Shown here: piece after piece, positions 9,640-20,685 of the stretch | Position numbering within the stretch: position 1 is the first letter of the stretch | Layout: every line of letters starts with the position of its first letter | Source: Triticum aestivum | Lineage: Eukaryota > Streptophyta > Magnoliopsida > Poales > Poaceae | Direction: 5' to 3' | DNA length: 64,000 bases | NCBI RefSeq assembly: GCF_018294505.1 | Contig: NC_057811.1 | Span: 21,928,579 to 21,992,578, forward strand | Position numbers and translations under genes: made by a program | Notes under the pieces: model-generated | The model's input: only the letters and a program-made list of their open reading frames with translations | The model's database searches: none | Told to the model about the DNA's origin: nothing

Positions 9640-12600
9640 GGATGGTTCCTTTCAACTTGCGGCACTGCCTCATTAGCTCCTGACTGTTGCCGAAGCAGAC
9701 ATCTAACCTTAGCAGGGAATTTGGGAGGCCACCATCGGGAAGCGATTTCAGGGCATCACAGAGACCAATGCTTGAGAATTGCGGTGAACTTGGGAGGATA
9801 TCCTTGGGAAGCAATTCCAAGGAAGGGCAGGTAGAGATCGATAATAATTGAAGATAACTTGGGAGGCTGTCATTGGGCAGCGATCTGAAGGCACCACAAA
9901 CGTTGATTGAAATGCCGCAGAGAAGTTGGGACGCCGTCCTTGCGCGGTGATTGGAAGGCATGACATAACTCAATCCGTAGTATCATGAGGCTGGGAAGGC
10001 TTTGTAGCCCTGCAGGGAGGCACTGCAGCTTGTCGCAATCATGAAACTCGAACATCTGGAGGGAGGTCAGGAGCTGAAGGGCATCCTCGAGCTCCTTACT
10101 GAAGCACTCGAACTCATGAACGCCAGAAAAGCACAAGCTAGTGATGGAGGAGGACAGGAGGCTGCAAACGGGCATAGAAAAGCATAAGCTGGTGATGGTG
10201 GAGGAAGGTGGCCAAAGTTGCTGCCCAGAACCATACCAGGAGACCCTGGTAACCTAAAATTTCGATTTGGATTTGGAGTAGGAGGTGGAGGAGTAGGACC
10301 TGCAGAACCATGTGCATTCGACAGTGTCATCCCATTTGCATGACAAACCTGGTTTCCGCTACCAGGTGTGACTGCATCTCGAGGCTCGGATTTGTTGCAT
10401 CACAAAGATCAAGTGGCCTGTAACAGATAGACAACACCACAAAGATAAAATAAAAAATTAAATAGCATATCAGATAGAAAAATCTTTGCCAATTTCCTAC
10501 AAGTCAGATCAAACAAGAGTTCAGTGTGAGAATCACATACATCAAAATACCCCCAGATGAGTTGTTTGGGCATGCTTGTGGAAGTGCAACAACATGAGAA
10601 CTATGTGGTAGTACGATCGGCTTCAGCTCCTGGCTATTAACCTAAGGCACAAGAAAAGCATGAAGATAAGCAACACTGACAAATAACAGTATGATAAGAG
10701 CAGCAAAACAAAGGTATGAGAGTTGTATTTCACAGATCAGAAAGATTATTCAAACTATTGTAAAAAATACTTGTGCATTGAAAGAGCCCACTAATGTGTG
10801 ATGCAAATAGGCCAAAATAACAGAGACAAGCATGATTATAAAACTAATACAATGTGATGCAATAACTACCTGACTTCACAAAGAAGAAGAAATACCAAGA
10901 TTTAGTCGACCTCCACTATAAATACAGCATGAAAGTTACAAAGATAGTTACATTATACCGCTAAAGAAGTATGAGGCTTTGAAGAAAGATAGAAGACGAA
11001 CCTGTCTACACCTGGATAGCACTTGTGGCATGAGGAGTATATTGTTTTTCAAAATGTGACTTCAAAATCATATGATGGTACAGGAGGCCAGCAAGGAAAG
11101 CTGTGAGGTCATCTGTGTCTAGCCTATGAAGTTTGCAGGATGCGACCTCTTTTTTGTACGTCTGTGGATACTCGAAGCTGGCAAGGAATTTCCTGGTGTT
11201 ATGGATGACAAATTCTGCAAGGCAAAAATGGCCTAGGAGAGGCCATATGCATAAGGACGGGAACCTGGGGAAGTCCTGAATCTCCAATGAGTGGAGGGAG
11301 CTAAGGCCTTGGAGCGAATTGTCAAGTAGGCTCAGCTCTGGGCAATGCATGATCACCAATCTTTGTATATGGGGAGACGAGAGCAGAAGTCCACCTTCTC
11401 CTGCTGCTATTTCCCCCACACCACACCAACCCTTGTTATGTTTTCACAATTATCTAATGTCAACTGGCTCAGATCTTGGAAGTGAGATAGGAACTGTTTC
11501 AATTCCTTCTCACCAGCACCACAATCGCTAACGAAGAGGCATTTGACTGGTAACTTGTCTATGACATCACTCTAAATGTCGGCCTACAACAAGAAATAAT
11601 TTATTTCCATGAGCATCAGACATGATAACTTCTGGATGTGATCCAGTGGAAGAGGAGGGCAGCTAATCATGTCCAGCGTTGTTAGATCAGCTAGGTTAGA
11701 GAATGCCATCACATTCTAGAACATGCCATCTTGACCATCCTTACCTATAATCCGCAAAAAAGAGGAACTTAAACCTTTTGAGGAATACAACTCTTCCAAA
11801 CCATATCCTGCCCGTTTTATGTCGGGAGAGCATGCAGCAGGAGTCCAAGGGACAGGAGGCACCGACAGTTGTTTCGGATAGCCCATAACCTTCAGCTCAC
11901 GTAATCTAGGAAGCCAAGTCATGTTTGCAGCTTCTTGCTCTGATTGATAGCGTGTAAATGGCAGATCCACGAGTTCATAACACTTTTTGACAATGAGCAC
12001 TTCTAGCCGAGATAACAAATGACAGTGCTATTTTTAACTCATTTTCTCAACCTTGGTATGTTAACTAATTCTAGCCTTTTCAGATTTTGAAAGCTTTGAC
12101 TTGGGATACAACTTTGACAGTCTTCACCAAGCTCACCAACAAACCACAACTCTCCGAGAGGAGGAAGAATTTTCCAAACTAAATTGTGCAGACGAAGAGA
12201 TTCTAAATTTTTAACGAGAGGTTCCCACCAAGACAGATTGATATGAGGTTTAAGACTTTCAAGAACATAAACTTGTATGGAATCCATATCACATCCATAA
12301 GTACCCCCACTGTAATGTTAGCTTCTACAAGTGATTTTTGTGTATTAAATATGCTTCATCTACTTCTTCCTTTCGTTCAACGTTCTCAATGTTATGGATT
12401 CTCAGTACCCCACCAAGCTCTACCAACTATCCTATATGCCTTAATTCGAATCCGCTGTCCTTGTCAAGGAATGGCACAATTTTACAAGGTTGATCATTTT
12501 TTGAACTGAAACTACAAGGTTGCTCATTGCTCGAAGATCATCATATGGTCATTGCTTTGTTGAACATCTAGGATCCTCGGGTGATACAATCTTGAGATGT

Positions 12601-13254
12601 TGCTATTTAAGCTTAATTTTGCATAATATCCTGTAGTTATCCTTAGGTAGCAAAGATGGACGACTCTCGGAAGGCTGCGGAACACAATCTTCAAAATATA
12701 ACTATAAGATGCCTCAGACAAAAGAATAACACGAAGGGCTTTTCCTTCTGCAAACAGATCACCAGAAGTCCTTGCAAAGCTTCCATGGAATTGTCCAAAT
12801 AGCATCATAGTTTGTAGATTTCCAGCCCTCAACTTTGTGTGTAATGTACTCAAGTCCCTCTTAAAATCATCAAAGGCCACTCTATCATTGACATCTGTCT
12901 CATCCACAATAACAGACAAGTGGCGTACAGATAGGTAAGATTGTACATCTCTCATATTAGAACTAGATAGGCTAAGACACTATGAATATGAAACTTTAAT
13001 CGCCAACTCGTGCAGTAGGTCATGCACAACATAACAATGACTGCCATCATCCTTTTCATTCTTCTAGAGAAAACCAAGATTAACCAAGTCAATTTAGTAG
13101 CACAGCCCAACATCTCCAAGACTTTTACTTTGATACATGGATCAAAAATATCAAGCCCTATCCATAAGTGAACCAACTCTTTGCTACCAAACTCATAACC
13201 TTCAGGAAACAAACCACAACAAACATTGCTGTAGATGAAAAGGGAGATAATCAT
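9640..13254 (-). pseudogene. NLR (NB-ARC/LRR) disease-resistance gene remnant
   Basis: Intracellular immune receptors of this class have CC, NB-ARC and LRR parts. On the minus strand, the end of NB-ARC is at about 13254-13000 (LFPEGYEFGSKELVHLWIG, then the MHD-like VVHDLLHELA at 13034-13001 in a shifted frame). It is followed by a pre-LRR segment over 12955-12524 (VRHLSVIVDETDVNDRVAF, FGQFHGSF, LRVILLSEASY). Degenerate LRRs lie at 12287-12039, 12018-11716, 11419-11006 and 10175-9640. The end ELMRQCRKLKGTIPI near 9650 is the usual C-terminus of this clade. The CC domain, P-loop and kinase-2 are absent, and frames change many times, so it cannot encode a receptor. The LRR part is interrupted by unrelated exons at about 10185-10600. 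Confidence 0.85.
10185..10600 (-). pseudogene. Fragment of an unidentified Pro-rich, multi-exon gene inside the NLR remnant
   Basis: On the minus strand a segment near 10600-10555 reads QELKPIVLPHSSHVVALPQA and CPNNSSGG. After an intron-like stretch ending in CTATCTGTTACAG, it continues as PLDLCDATNPSLEMQSHLVA, ETRFVMQMG, then with a frame slip SNAHGSAGPTPPPPTPNPN and LPGSPGMVLGSNFGHLPPPS. This composition is not LRR-like and the block sits between two LRR segments. I do not recognise the parent gene. The presence of intron-like sequence suggests DNA-level capture or ectopic insertion rather than a processed copy. The frame slip shows that it is not functional. Confidence 0.45.
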
Positions 13255-13260
13255 AGCTTA

Positions 13261-13692
13261 GCTTCAGAGCTGGCATAATGTCATAGTCGCCAGTTTGTAA
13301 CTATTGTCACCGATTTTGGCCAAAAGTAAAATACAGTGCTTTGATATTATTCAAATTGAACCATTTACATAAAATGTTAAAACCAAAAAAGTGATTTGCC
13401 GAATACACGGATAAAAATACCATGATAAAATAGTAGACCCGAAAAAAAGGGGAAGAAAATGAGCCATATGGTCGTCTAAATTAGAGGACATATGACTTTC
13501 TTACACATATGGCATCATCAACGGCGAAATTCTGATGTTGGCACAAATTCAAAGTTTTATAGACGACACTAATATTTCCAAAATATTTTATGATATTTAC
13601 AAGCTTTATTCTGTCACCGCTAAGAAAAATGGAAACAATAATGTTCGTGTAGAATAATATAACGTGCGGCGATGTATGAAGAAAATATCAAG
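13261..13692. other. Non-coding flank between the NLR remnant and CACTA-1
   Basis: AT-rich sequence with no open frame of note and no repeat that I can define. The last bases (ATCAAGTTG) are the left target site of CACTA-1. Confidence 0.6.
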
Positions 13693-13695
13693 TTG

Positions 13696-14002
13696 CACTA
13701 GTAGAAAAGAGGGCTTTGGTTCAGGCCGGGTCAACCCATTAGTCCCGGTTCAGTCCAGAACCGGGACCAATGGGGGCACTGGTCCCGGTTCGTGAGGCCA
13801 GGGGCCTGCCGGGCCTCATGGGGGCATTGGTCCCGGTTCGTCTGGCCCCTTTGGTCCCGGTTGGTGGGACGAACCGGGACCAATGGGCCTCGCTCCTGGT
13901 CCACCACCATTGGTCTCGGTTGGTGGCTTGAACCGGGACCACAGGCTGCCTTTTAGTCCCGGTTCATGCCACGAACCGGGACCAATGAGGTGCCTATATA
14001 TA
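13696..14002 (+). promoter_or_regulatory. CACTA-1 left subterminal repeats and TATA box
   Basis: About ten copies of GGTCCCGGTT/AACCGGGACC-like motifs in alternating orientation, often paired into short hairpins (ATTGGTCCCGGTT ... AACCGGGACCAAT). They lead into CCTATATATACCCCTCGCCC with a TATA box at 13995-14002. A leader follows (AGCACTCCAGTGCTCTG onward) with a donor GTGAGCCTC near 14270. By analogy with En/Spm these motifs bind the TNPA-class protein and bring the ends together. They also cause self-complementary ORFs on both strands that are not genes. Confidence 0.75.
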
Positions 14003-14742
14003 CCCCTCGCCCGCGAGCAGAGCACTCCAGTGCTCTGTTTTTCTCTGGCCGGCGAGGGGAGGGCTTTGTGGTGCTCTAGCTCACCTCCTATGCACATGAG
14101 GTGTTCGATGAAATGCCCGAGCCACACTAGTTAAGCTTTCTCCTCTCGAAGCTCGACCTCAAAACTCCATTTTCCTCGAGATTTGTCTAGGTTTAGCGGC
14201 CCGTCACGTCCCATTCCCGTCTTCACCGCCGTCGATCGCCCGCGCCGATCTCGTCGCCGGCACCACCGTGGTGAGCCTCTTGTTCTTATCTTCTTTCTGA
14301 AAGAAAAAATTCTTACTTTAGATAGATACTTGTCTAATTTTCTTACTATTTTATTGCATGTTATTATATAGAGCGATGGTTTCGCTATCCGCCCCCGTCC
14401 GCCCTCGTCCTGTCTATGATTCGGATGTGGTATATATTATCTTTATAACTATTGGTTCATTTATTGTTTATGAAAATTATGCCGACCAACGTGACATAGA
14501 TTTTATTTATCTAGGAGGTATGTGAACCGAAAATTCCAACCGACCCTATTGTCGAGAGGTTGAATTTAGTTGAAGAAGGAAACAATTTCTTGAAGGAAAA
14601 AATAAAAAAAATGAGGAGGAGAAGATGATATTGGAGTTGCATGTTGCAGATCTCGTCGATGATCACAAGATCAAGATGGATGCAGTGCGCTTGAAGATTA
14701 GAAAGATTAGAAAATATGCCATTCATACCGAGGCTTGGTATC

Positions 14743-16912
14743 TGTAGGAGATATGCCCTAGAGGCAATAATAAATGATATTATTTATCTCCGAGTTCATA
14801 ATTATGTTTATGTTCCATGCTATAACTGCTATGGTTCTCGAGTCTGCGATAACCACGAGGCTCGGAGGAAGACTCATATGCACGTGTGGAATAATAAACG
14901 GTAAAATGTATTCCTAGTCTGGCCTCTAAGACTAGCTCAAGTGTTGCATGATGGTTATGTTTTCCTGATCATGGGCATGTCTATGTCAGCAACCTTGAGG
15001 GCATAATGTTAAGAGAACATTTGTGTTGAATCGACCCGGCATGATGTTATGCTATAAGATTCATTCGTCACAAGTTTATTGGTACATAACACAGAGATGG
15101 TTAACGTTTGCATGATTCCTTAGACCATGAGAGTATCGAGTTTCTTCATGCTTGCTTCATGAACTTTGGGGTTTGTTAAATGTCATCCGTAAATGGGTGG
15201 CTATTACGGCGGCTTACGGGTTCATGGAAAAGTGTGTCAAGTAACTTGATAGCTCAAGATTGGGATTTGCTCCTCCGACGATGGAGAGATATCTCTGGGC
15301 CCTCTCGGTGTTACGGTATCCATCATCGTCTGGCCAGACACTTTGTGATTTGATCACGGGGATGCCGGAACACGATAACGAAAAAAGAGAACAATACCGG
15401 TAACGAGGTAACTAGCATAGTGGACAAGTTGTTGATCCACGGGAATGCCAACATGTCTCACCTCGGGTATTTGTAACATATCGCGAAGCAACAGGAATAG
15501 CACACGACAACTGGAGGTTCACTCGAATATTTATTCGTGTGGGTATAGGGGTCAATATGGGTGTCCACGGCTCCGATGTTGATCATTGATCGGAAGGGGT
15601 TCCGGGTCATGTCTATACTTCACCGAACCTATAGGGTCACACACTTAAGGGTCATCTATCTGCTGAATACTAGACAGGGAGTCTGAGAGAAAATCACCGA
15701 AAAAGTTTCGGACACCGAAAAGTTTCGGACAGCGGAATCATACCGCAGAGAGAGGTCATCGGATAAGTTTCGATGATACCGAAAACTTGTTTCGGGATAC
15801 ACCATTAAGTCAAATTGGTTTCGGCACATGCCTGATAATTCTTGGAGGATGCCAGAATCATTCTGGAAGCTTTTTGGAATTTTCTGAGATAAAAACCGGA
15901 AATGTTCTGGAGCTGCCGGAGCCACTTCATATGCGTTTCGCAGATGAAAATCACTAAAACCGGAATTGTTTCGGAACGCGTTGAAAATCATTTTAGTGGG
16001 TACTGGAAATGTTCTTAGCCCACATAAATATTTTCAGTTCGATCAGACGTTGAAAAATGTCGTCGTGAATAGTGAAAATCAGCTTTATGGTTACTTTATG
16101 GAAAGCCACCTTTTGGGGCTTTGCTCCAAAAGATCTTGGGGATGACATGGATGGATAGGAGCCATTTTTTGGGCCCCTCATGAGGGTGTGGCCGGCCACA
16201 TGGGGTATCCCCCCTTGGGGACCCTCTTGTTCCTTGGTTTCACTCCTAGGTCCTTGTGGAAGGACTTCATTCATGTGCATTTTGGGTTTTTTGTGAAACT
16301 ACCCTACCCCCTTGGGATTTCCTATAAATAGAGGTGGAGGGGCAGCCCTCCACACTCATCCCTTGCTCTCATACACATGCCATGCATTATCTGGCTTCTT
16401 CTCTCCCTCCCACGAAAAGAGTTTCGTAGGGCCGTAAGGCTGTCTGGGTTCCGGCAGGAACTAGTTCTGGACGGCGAAGCCCTGCCGGATAGATGACACC
16501 GTATGTGTGCAACTCTGTAGAGAGATCGTAGTTTCGGTCTTAGTTCGTGAGTGCCTCCCGAAGGGCTGTCCGCGTGACCGTCCGAGTTTCGAAGGTCCTC
16601 CCGAAGGGCTGTCCGAGTGACCGTTCGAGTTTCGAAGGTCCTCCCGAAGGGCTGTCCGCGACACCGTCCGGGGGGCTGTTCGACCGCCTCCTGGAGGGCT
16701 GTCTGAGGAGCAGATGAGGGTATACATCCTCGCGGTTGGGAGGTTGTAAATCCTAGCTGCGGGGATCTGCACCGCCGATCGTCATCGACTCTACTTCCCG
16801 CTGCGCTACGAGTCGGTAACGAAAAAGATCAAACCATGTATGCAGTCTCCATAGTGGTCCTGGGCTGGTGCGTAGGTCGGAAAATTTTTGTTTTCTGCTG
16901 CGTTCCCCTACA
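14743..16912 (+). mobile_element. Solo LTR of an Angela/WIS/BARE-like Copia retrotransposon, GTATC target duplication
   Basis: Begins TGTAGGAGATATGCCCTAGA and ends GCTGCGTTCCCCTACA (TG...CA with the short inverted repeat TGTAGG/CCTACA). The 5-bp duplication GTATC is present at 14738-14742 and 16913-16917. The first 30 bp and the block GGGTTCCGGGTCATGTCTAT resemble the BARE/Angela LTR as I remember it. A TATA box (TATAAATA, 16323-16330) lies in the second half. No internal domain, primer-binding site or second LTR is seen, so it is best read as a solo LTR left by LTR-LTR recombination. At 2170 bp it is longer than typical BARE-1 LTRs, so the subfamily is uncertain. Confidence 0.85.
16554..16683. 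repeat. 43-bp tandem repeat, about 3 copies, inside the solo LTR
   Basis: Units start with CCTCCCGAAGGGCTGTCCG at 16554, 16597 and 16640. The first two are complete at 43 bp and the third diverges after about 35 bp. They lie downstream of the LTR TATA box, that is, in the expected transcribed leader. Confidence 0.85.
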
Positions 16913-17174
16913 GTATCATTATGCCGTTGGATCAATTGTTACCTTGGTTGCGATTATGATCGCATTTGTTTTCGCATTGAAATGTTTTACATAGTTTCAA
17001 TGTATGGTTTAATTAATTAGATGTTCTGGAGAGCTATATGTTGTTAGATGAGAACTATGTATGTACTTTGGTTTTAATGTGATGATGAACTTCTATTAAT
17101 TTGGTCACTTAATTATCTATTCATGATGTTCTGTAATGGTTTTTGACACACTTAATTATATATAATGAACGCAG

Positions 17175-17604
17175 ATGAACTGGCAATGGATGTACGGTGA
17201 CAGACACACCTCCGAGTACATTAAGGGAGTGCATGATTTTCTCGAAGTGGCTGAGGCAAACAAGTAGAATGGTTTTATGTGTTGTCCATGCCCTAAATGT
17301 GGGAATACGAAGTCTTACTCGACCGGAAAATCCTTCACACCCACTTGCTTTACAAGGGTTTCATGCCACACTATAATGTTTGACGAGGCACGGAGAAATA
17401 GGGGTTATGATGGAAGACGACGAAGAAGAAGAGGACGATTACAACTATGTGCCCCCTGAATACGGTGATGCTGCAACGGGGGAAGCTGCTGAAGATCAAG
17501 AGGAACTAGATGATGTGCCCAATGATGCTGCAACGGGGGAAGCTGCTGAAGATTATCCATGGTTACGGCGCAATAAGCAAATGACACAAGCGAAGAAAAA
17601 GTGA
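17175..17604 (+). pseudogene. CACTA-1 TNPD transposase, N-terminal fragment only
   Basis: TNPD is the catalytic transposase of CACTA elements. Only the N-terminal transposase-associated domain is left: MNWQWMYGDRHTSEYIKGVH, FLEVAEANK, an in-frame TAG at 17265-17267, then NGFMCCPCPKCGNTKSY with the paired-Cys motif typical of this domain. Near 17380 the frame shifts and continues as an acidic stretch (MEDDEEEEDDYNYVPPEYGD) with DAATGEAAED present twice, ending ...NKQMTQAKKK and stop at 17604. The whole catalytic core is missing. 3'-UTR-like sequence follows directly, so an internal deletion removed the core. Confidence 0.75.
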
Positions 17605-17668
17605 ATACTTTCTCCCGCAACTATTATGATGATACCATGCCAACTTTGTAATAGACGAGTATGATACC

Positions 17669-18187
17669 ATTGTCCGTTTTGTACACGAAGTGCATCCAGT
17701 TTTTGCCGTAACCCTCTCAACTTTCTTGCACATGCTATGTGGATGAAATGATGATACCATGCCAACTTTCAACCTTTTCAGAGTTCATTTGAAATGCTTT
17801 TCAATTTCAGGGTCTTATAGCTCAAAATAATCAATAAATGCATGAAAAATAACAAATGAAGTCGGAAAGGGTTGAAAATTGATGATGTGGCTTTGAATGG
17901 CGCATTTTGAACACACAAAAAGTCAGGAGTTCAAATAAGTTTTAAAAAATGAAATCCCTTTGTAACAGACGAGTTTCCGTATGAAATCCTGACACTTCGA
18001 AAGAGATTGTCCGTTTTGTACACGAAGTGCATCCAGTTTTTGCCGTAACCCTCTCAACTTTCTTGCACATGCTATGTGGATGAAATGATGATACCATGCC
18101 AACTTTCAACCTTTTCAGAGTTCATTTGAAATGCTTTTCAATTTTAGGGTCTTATAGCTCAAAATAATCAGTAAATGCATGAAAAAT
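17669..18187. repeat. 182-bp direct repeat in the former TNPD 3' region
   Basis: 17669-17850 and 18006-18187 are nearly identical (ATTGTCCGTTTTGTACACGA ... AATGCATGAAAAAT), 337 bp apart. They are followed by A-rich, low-complexity sequence to about 18610 made of AAATAAATAAG / AGAAACAAAATAAAAT-like pieces. Likely non-coding 3' flank of the transposase that was duplicated in the same rearrangement that removed the coding core. Confidence 0.8.
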
Positions 18188-18599
18188 GGTGCATGAAAAA
18201 TAACAAATAAAATAAATAAGTAATTAGAAACAAAATAATATAAAATTTAATAAAATATATAAGTAGAAACAAAATAAAATCAACTTTAATAACATAAATA
18301 AAATTTATGAAACTAAAATTATCAAAGTATTTTCTGTTCAAAACATTATAAGCAACCTCTAGTATTATTGAAACTAAAATTATATAAAATTGATGCAACT
18401 AAAATTATTGAAGTATTTTCTGTTCAAAATCATTGAAAGAAAAAATAATTTTCATGAAGAACTTTTTTTGTTAGAAACTTTAATAGCAAAAAGAATTATC
18501 ATAAAGTAAAATAAATAAGTAATTAGAAACAAAATAAAATAAAATAAATAAGTTTTTTGTTGTAAGTAGAAACAAAACAAAATAAATAAAGCAAAAAAG

Positions 18600-19390
18600 A
18601 AAACAAAAAAGGCAAAAAAGGCACCAACCGGGACTAAAGGTAGCATTGGTCCCGGTTGGTGCCACCAACCGGTACCAATGCTCTTTGTATATAAGCAAGC
18701 ACTTAGCAGTTTCGACCAAATCCATCACTTCTTCACCGCCCGACGCCCCTACTCCTCCTCGCCGTCGCCGCCCGACGCCCCTGCTTCACGTTGCCGTCGC
18801 CGCCGCCACCGACGCCGCCAGGCTGCTCGACGTCGCCGTCACCGCCGCCACCGACGCCGTCAGGCTGCTCAACGTCGCCGCCGCCGCCGCTTTCCCCCTC
18901 TGCCCCGACGCCCCTGCTCCTCCGAGTCGTCGTCGCCCCTGCTCCACCGTGNNNNNNNNNNNNNNNNNNNNNNNNNNNNNNNNNNNNNNNNNNNNNNNNN
19001 NNNNNNNNNNNNNNNNNNNNNNNNNNNNNNNNNNNNNNNNNNNNNNNNNNNNNNNNNNNNNNNNNNNNNNNNNNNNNNNNNNNNNNNNNNNNNNNNNNNN
19101 NNNNNNNNNNNNNNNNNNNNNNNNNNNNNNNNNNNNNNNNNNNNNNNNNNNNNNNNNNNNNNNNNNNNNNNNNNNNNNNNNNNNNNNNNNNNNNNNNNNN
19201 NNNNNNNNNNNNNNNNNNNNNNNNNNNNNNNNNNNNNNNNNNNNNNNNNNNNNNNNNNNNNNNNNNNNNNNNNNNNNNNNNNNNNNNNNNNNNNNNNNNN
19301 NNNNNNNNNNNNNNNNNNNNNNNNNNNNNNNNNNNNNNNNNNNNNNNNNNNNNNNNNNNNNNNNNNNNNNNNNNNNNNNNNNNNNNNNNN
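18600..19390 (+). promoter_or_regulatory. Internal CACTA-1 promoter of the second gene, with assembly gap
   Basis: GGGACTAAAGGTAGCATTGG and the hairpin CATTGGTCCCGGTTGGTG/CCACCAACCGGTACCAATG repeat the subterminal motif inside the element. CTTTGTATATAAGCAAG (TATA near 18686) follows, then a GC-rich leader with CCGACGCC/CGCCGCCG repeats. The gap 18952-19390 (439 N) falls in this GC-rich tract. Long frames through the N run are artefacts. This should drive the spliced gene at 20686-24594. Confidence 0.5.
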
Positions 19391-20240
19391 GTGCCCCGCC
19401 CCGCCGGCGCCGGCGCCGGCCCCTCCGCTGTGGCCCTCCGCCCCTGCGCCGTGCACTTAGATGTTTTTACATGTTTTTTAGATTATTTTAGTTTAGTTTT
19501 AAGATTAGGGAAATTTCAGATGTGTAGTAATATTTATTTAGATGTGTAGTTAATTTAGATGTTGTAATTTGTTCATAAAAATTGTGCACTTTTGTATAGA
19601 AACTTTTTTTTTCATATGTACGAAAATGTAGAGTGAAAACGAAAACAAACATATAAGAAAAAACAAAGGTAAAAATGAAGAAGGAAAAGAAAACCGCCCG
19701 GCCCGGCCACCACCGCATTTTCATAAAGTGTTTCCACCGAGTCCATGTCGCACCGATCGAGCACCCCCCACCGTCGCCATCGCCAGACGCCCCCGCTGTG
19801 AGCCGCCGCGCCGGTCCGGCTCTGTTTTTTATTTTGTATTAGATTAATTTTTTGTTCATATATATATAATGTATATTTGTATGTATGTGGCTATATGTAA
19901 GTTCAGAGCATGTTTTTATTAGATTAATTTCTTATTAGATTTATTACATTAATTTTTTTGTTCACAACATGTTTTTGTTCATATATGTATTTTTTTGTTC
20001 ATATGTGTATTAATGTTTTTGTGGTATATATGTAATTTCTTTCAATGTATATATGTATGTGGTAGCTATATATGCATGATGAGGGGGGTGGGGGTCGATA
20101 TACCCCCTCCCCGATAATTTCAACATGAGGGGAGGTCGATACCTCCTCCCCGATAACATTTTTTAGAAAAGTTTTATATATCTAGCTAGGAAGAAAGGAA
20201 GAAGGAATGAACTAAGAAGAGGATTAAGAAGAAAAATAAG

Positions 20241-20323
20241 AGGAGAAGAAGAAGGAATAGAGGAGAAGAAGAAAAAATAGAGTCTATTTTTTCTTCTTCT
20301 CCTCTATTCCTTCTTCTTCTCCT
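20241..20323. repeat. 83-bp perfect purine/pyrimidine palindrome
   Basis: The left arm 20241-20281 (AGGAGAAGAAGAAGGAATAG...) is the exact reverse complement of the right arm 20283-20323, with one G between. Arm length is 41 nt without mismatch. Each arm is almost purely purine on one strand. The region lies in the leader/intron of the second CACTA-1 gene, before the exon starting at 20681. Confidence 0.95.
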
Positions 20324-20685
20324 TTTTTTCTTCTTCTCCACTTTTTTTATCTTGTACTTCCTCTTCTTAATTTTTATCGGGAACTCCATTCCAAAATAAC
20401 TTCGACATGATGGGCGGTCGATATGTATACCCCCTCTCGACCGTGATAACTTATACCACGGGAGCACCCCCCCCGGCCTTCTCGCTCGACCAAAACTCTC
20501 GAGGACACCCAAACCGTAGGAAAAAATGATGTCGGTCTCCTACCCCCTCCCGCCGCGCCCCTACCCTTGAAGCGTTGCCGAGGCCACCCCAAACCCGGAA
20601 TAAGCTAGTTCTATGTTTGCACTAATATATCCACCTGCTGTCATGTTTGTGTAATAATTGCCATGTTGTAATATTTGCAGAAACA

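Larger units (their letters stand above)
14376..16994 (+). pseudogene. Small coiled-coil protein with C-terminal membrane helix, split by a solo LTR
   Basis: Unidentified CACTA-borne ORF. The 5' piece begins MVSLSAPVRPRPVYDS at 14376. After an intron-like stretch the coding resumes near 14525 with PTDPIVERLNLVEEGNNFLK and EKIKK. Then, one base out of frame after an A-run at about 14600-14612, it continues LELHVADLVDDHKIKMDAVR, LKIRKIRKYAIHTEAW. The frame is interrupted at 14743 by the LTR and continues after 16917 as YHYAVGSI, then VTLVAIMIAFVFALKCFT and a stop at 16994. The central part is heptad-like (coiled coil) and the tail is one hydrophobic helix of about 18 residues, as in tail-anchored proteins. 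CACTA-3 carries the same ORF without the LTR. It is broken here by frameshift and insertion. Confidence 0.6.

Noticed and set aside
13739..14134. Short frames on both strands in the CACTA-1 left end (also 62937-63262)
   Set aside because: Created by self-complementary GGTCCCGGTT motifs.
14743..16912. A full two-LTR retrotransposon at this site
   Set aside because: No internal direct repeat, primer-binding site or purine tract was found; it reads as one LTR.
18646..19549. Long open frames crossing 18952-19390
   Set aside because: The middle is a run of N; the remaining parts are GC-rich leader sequence open on several frames.
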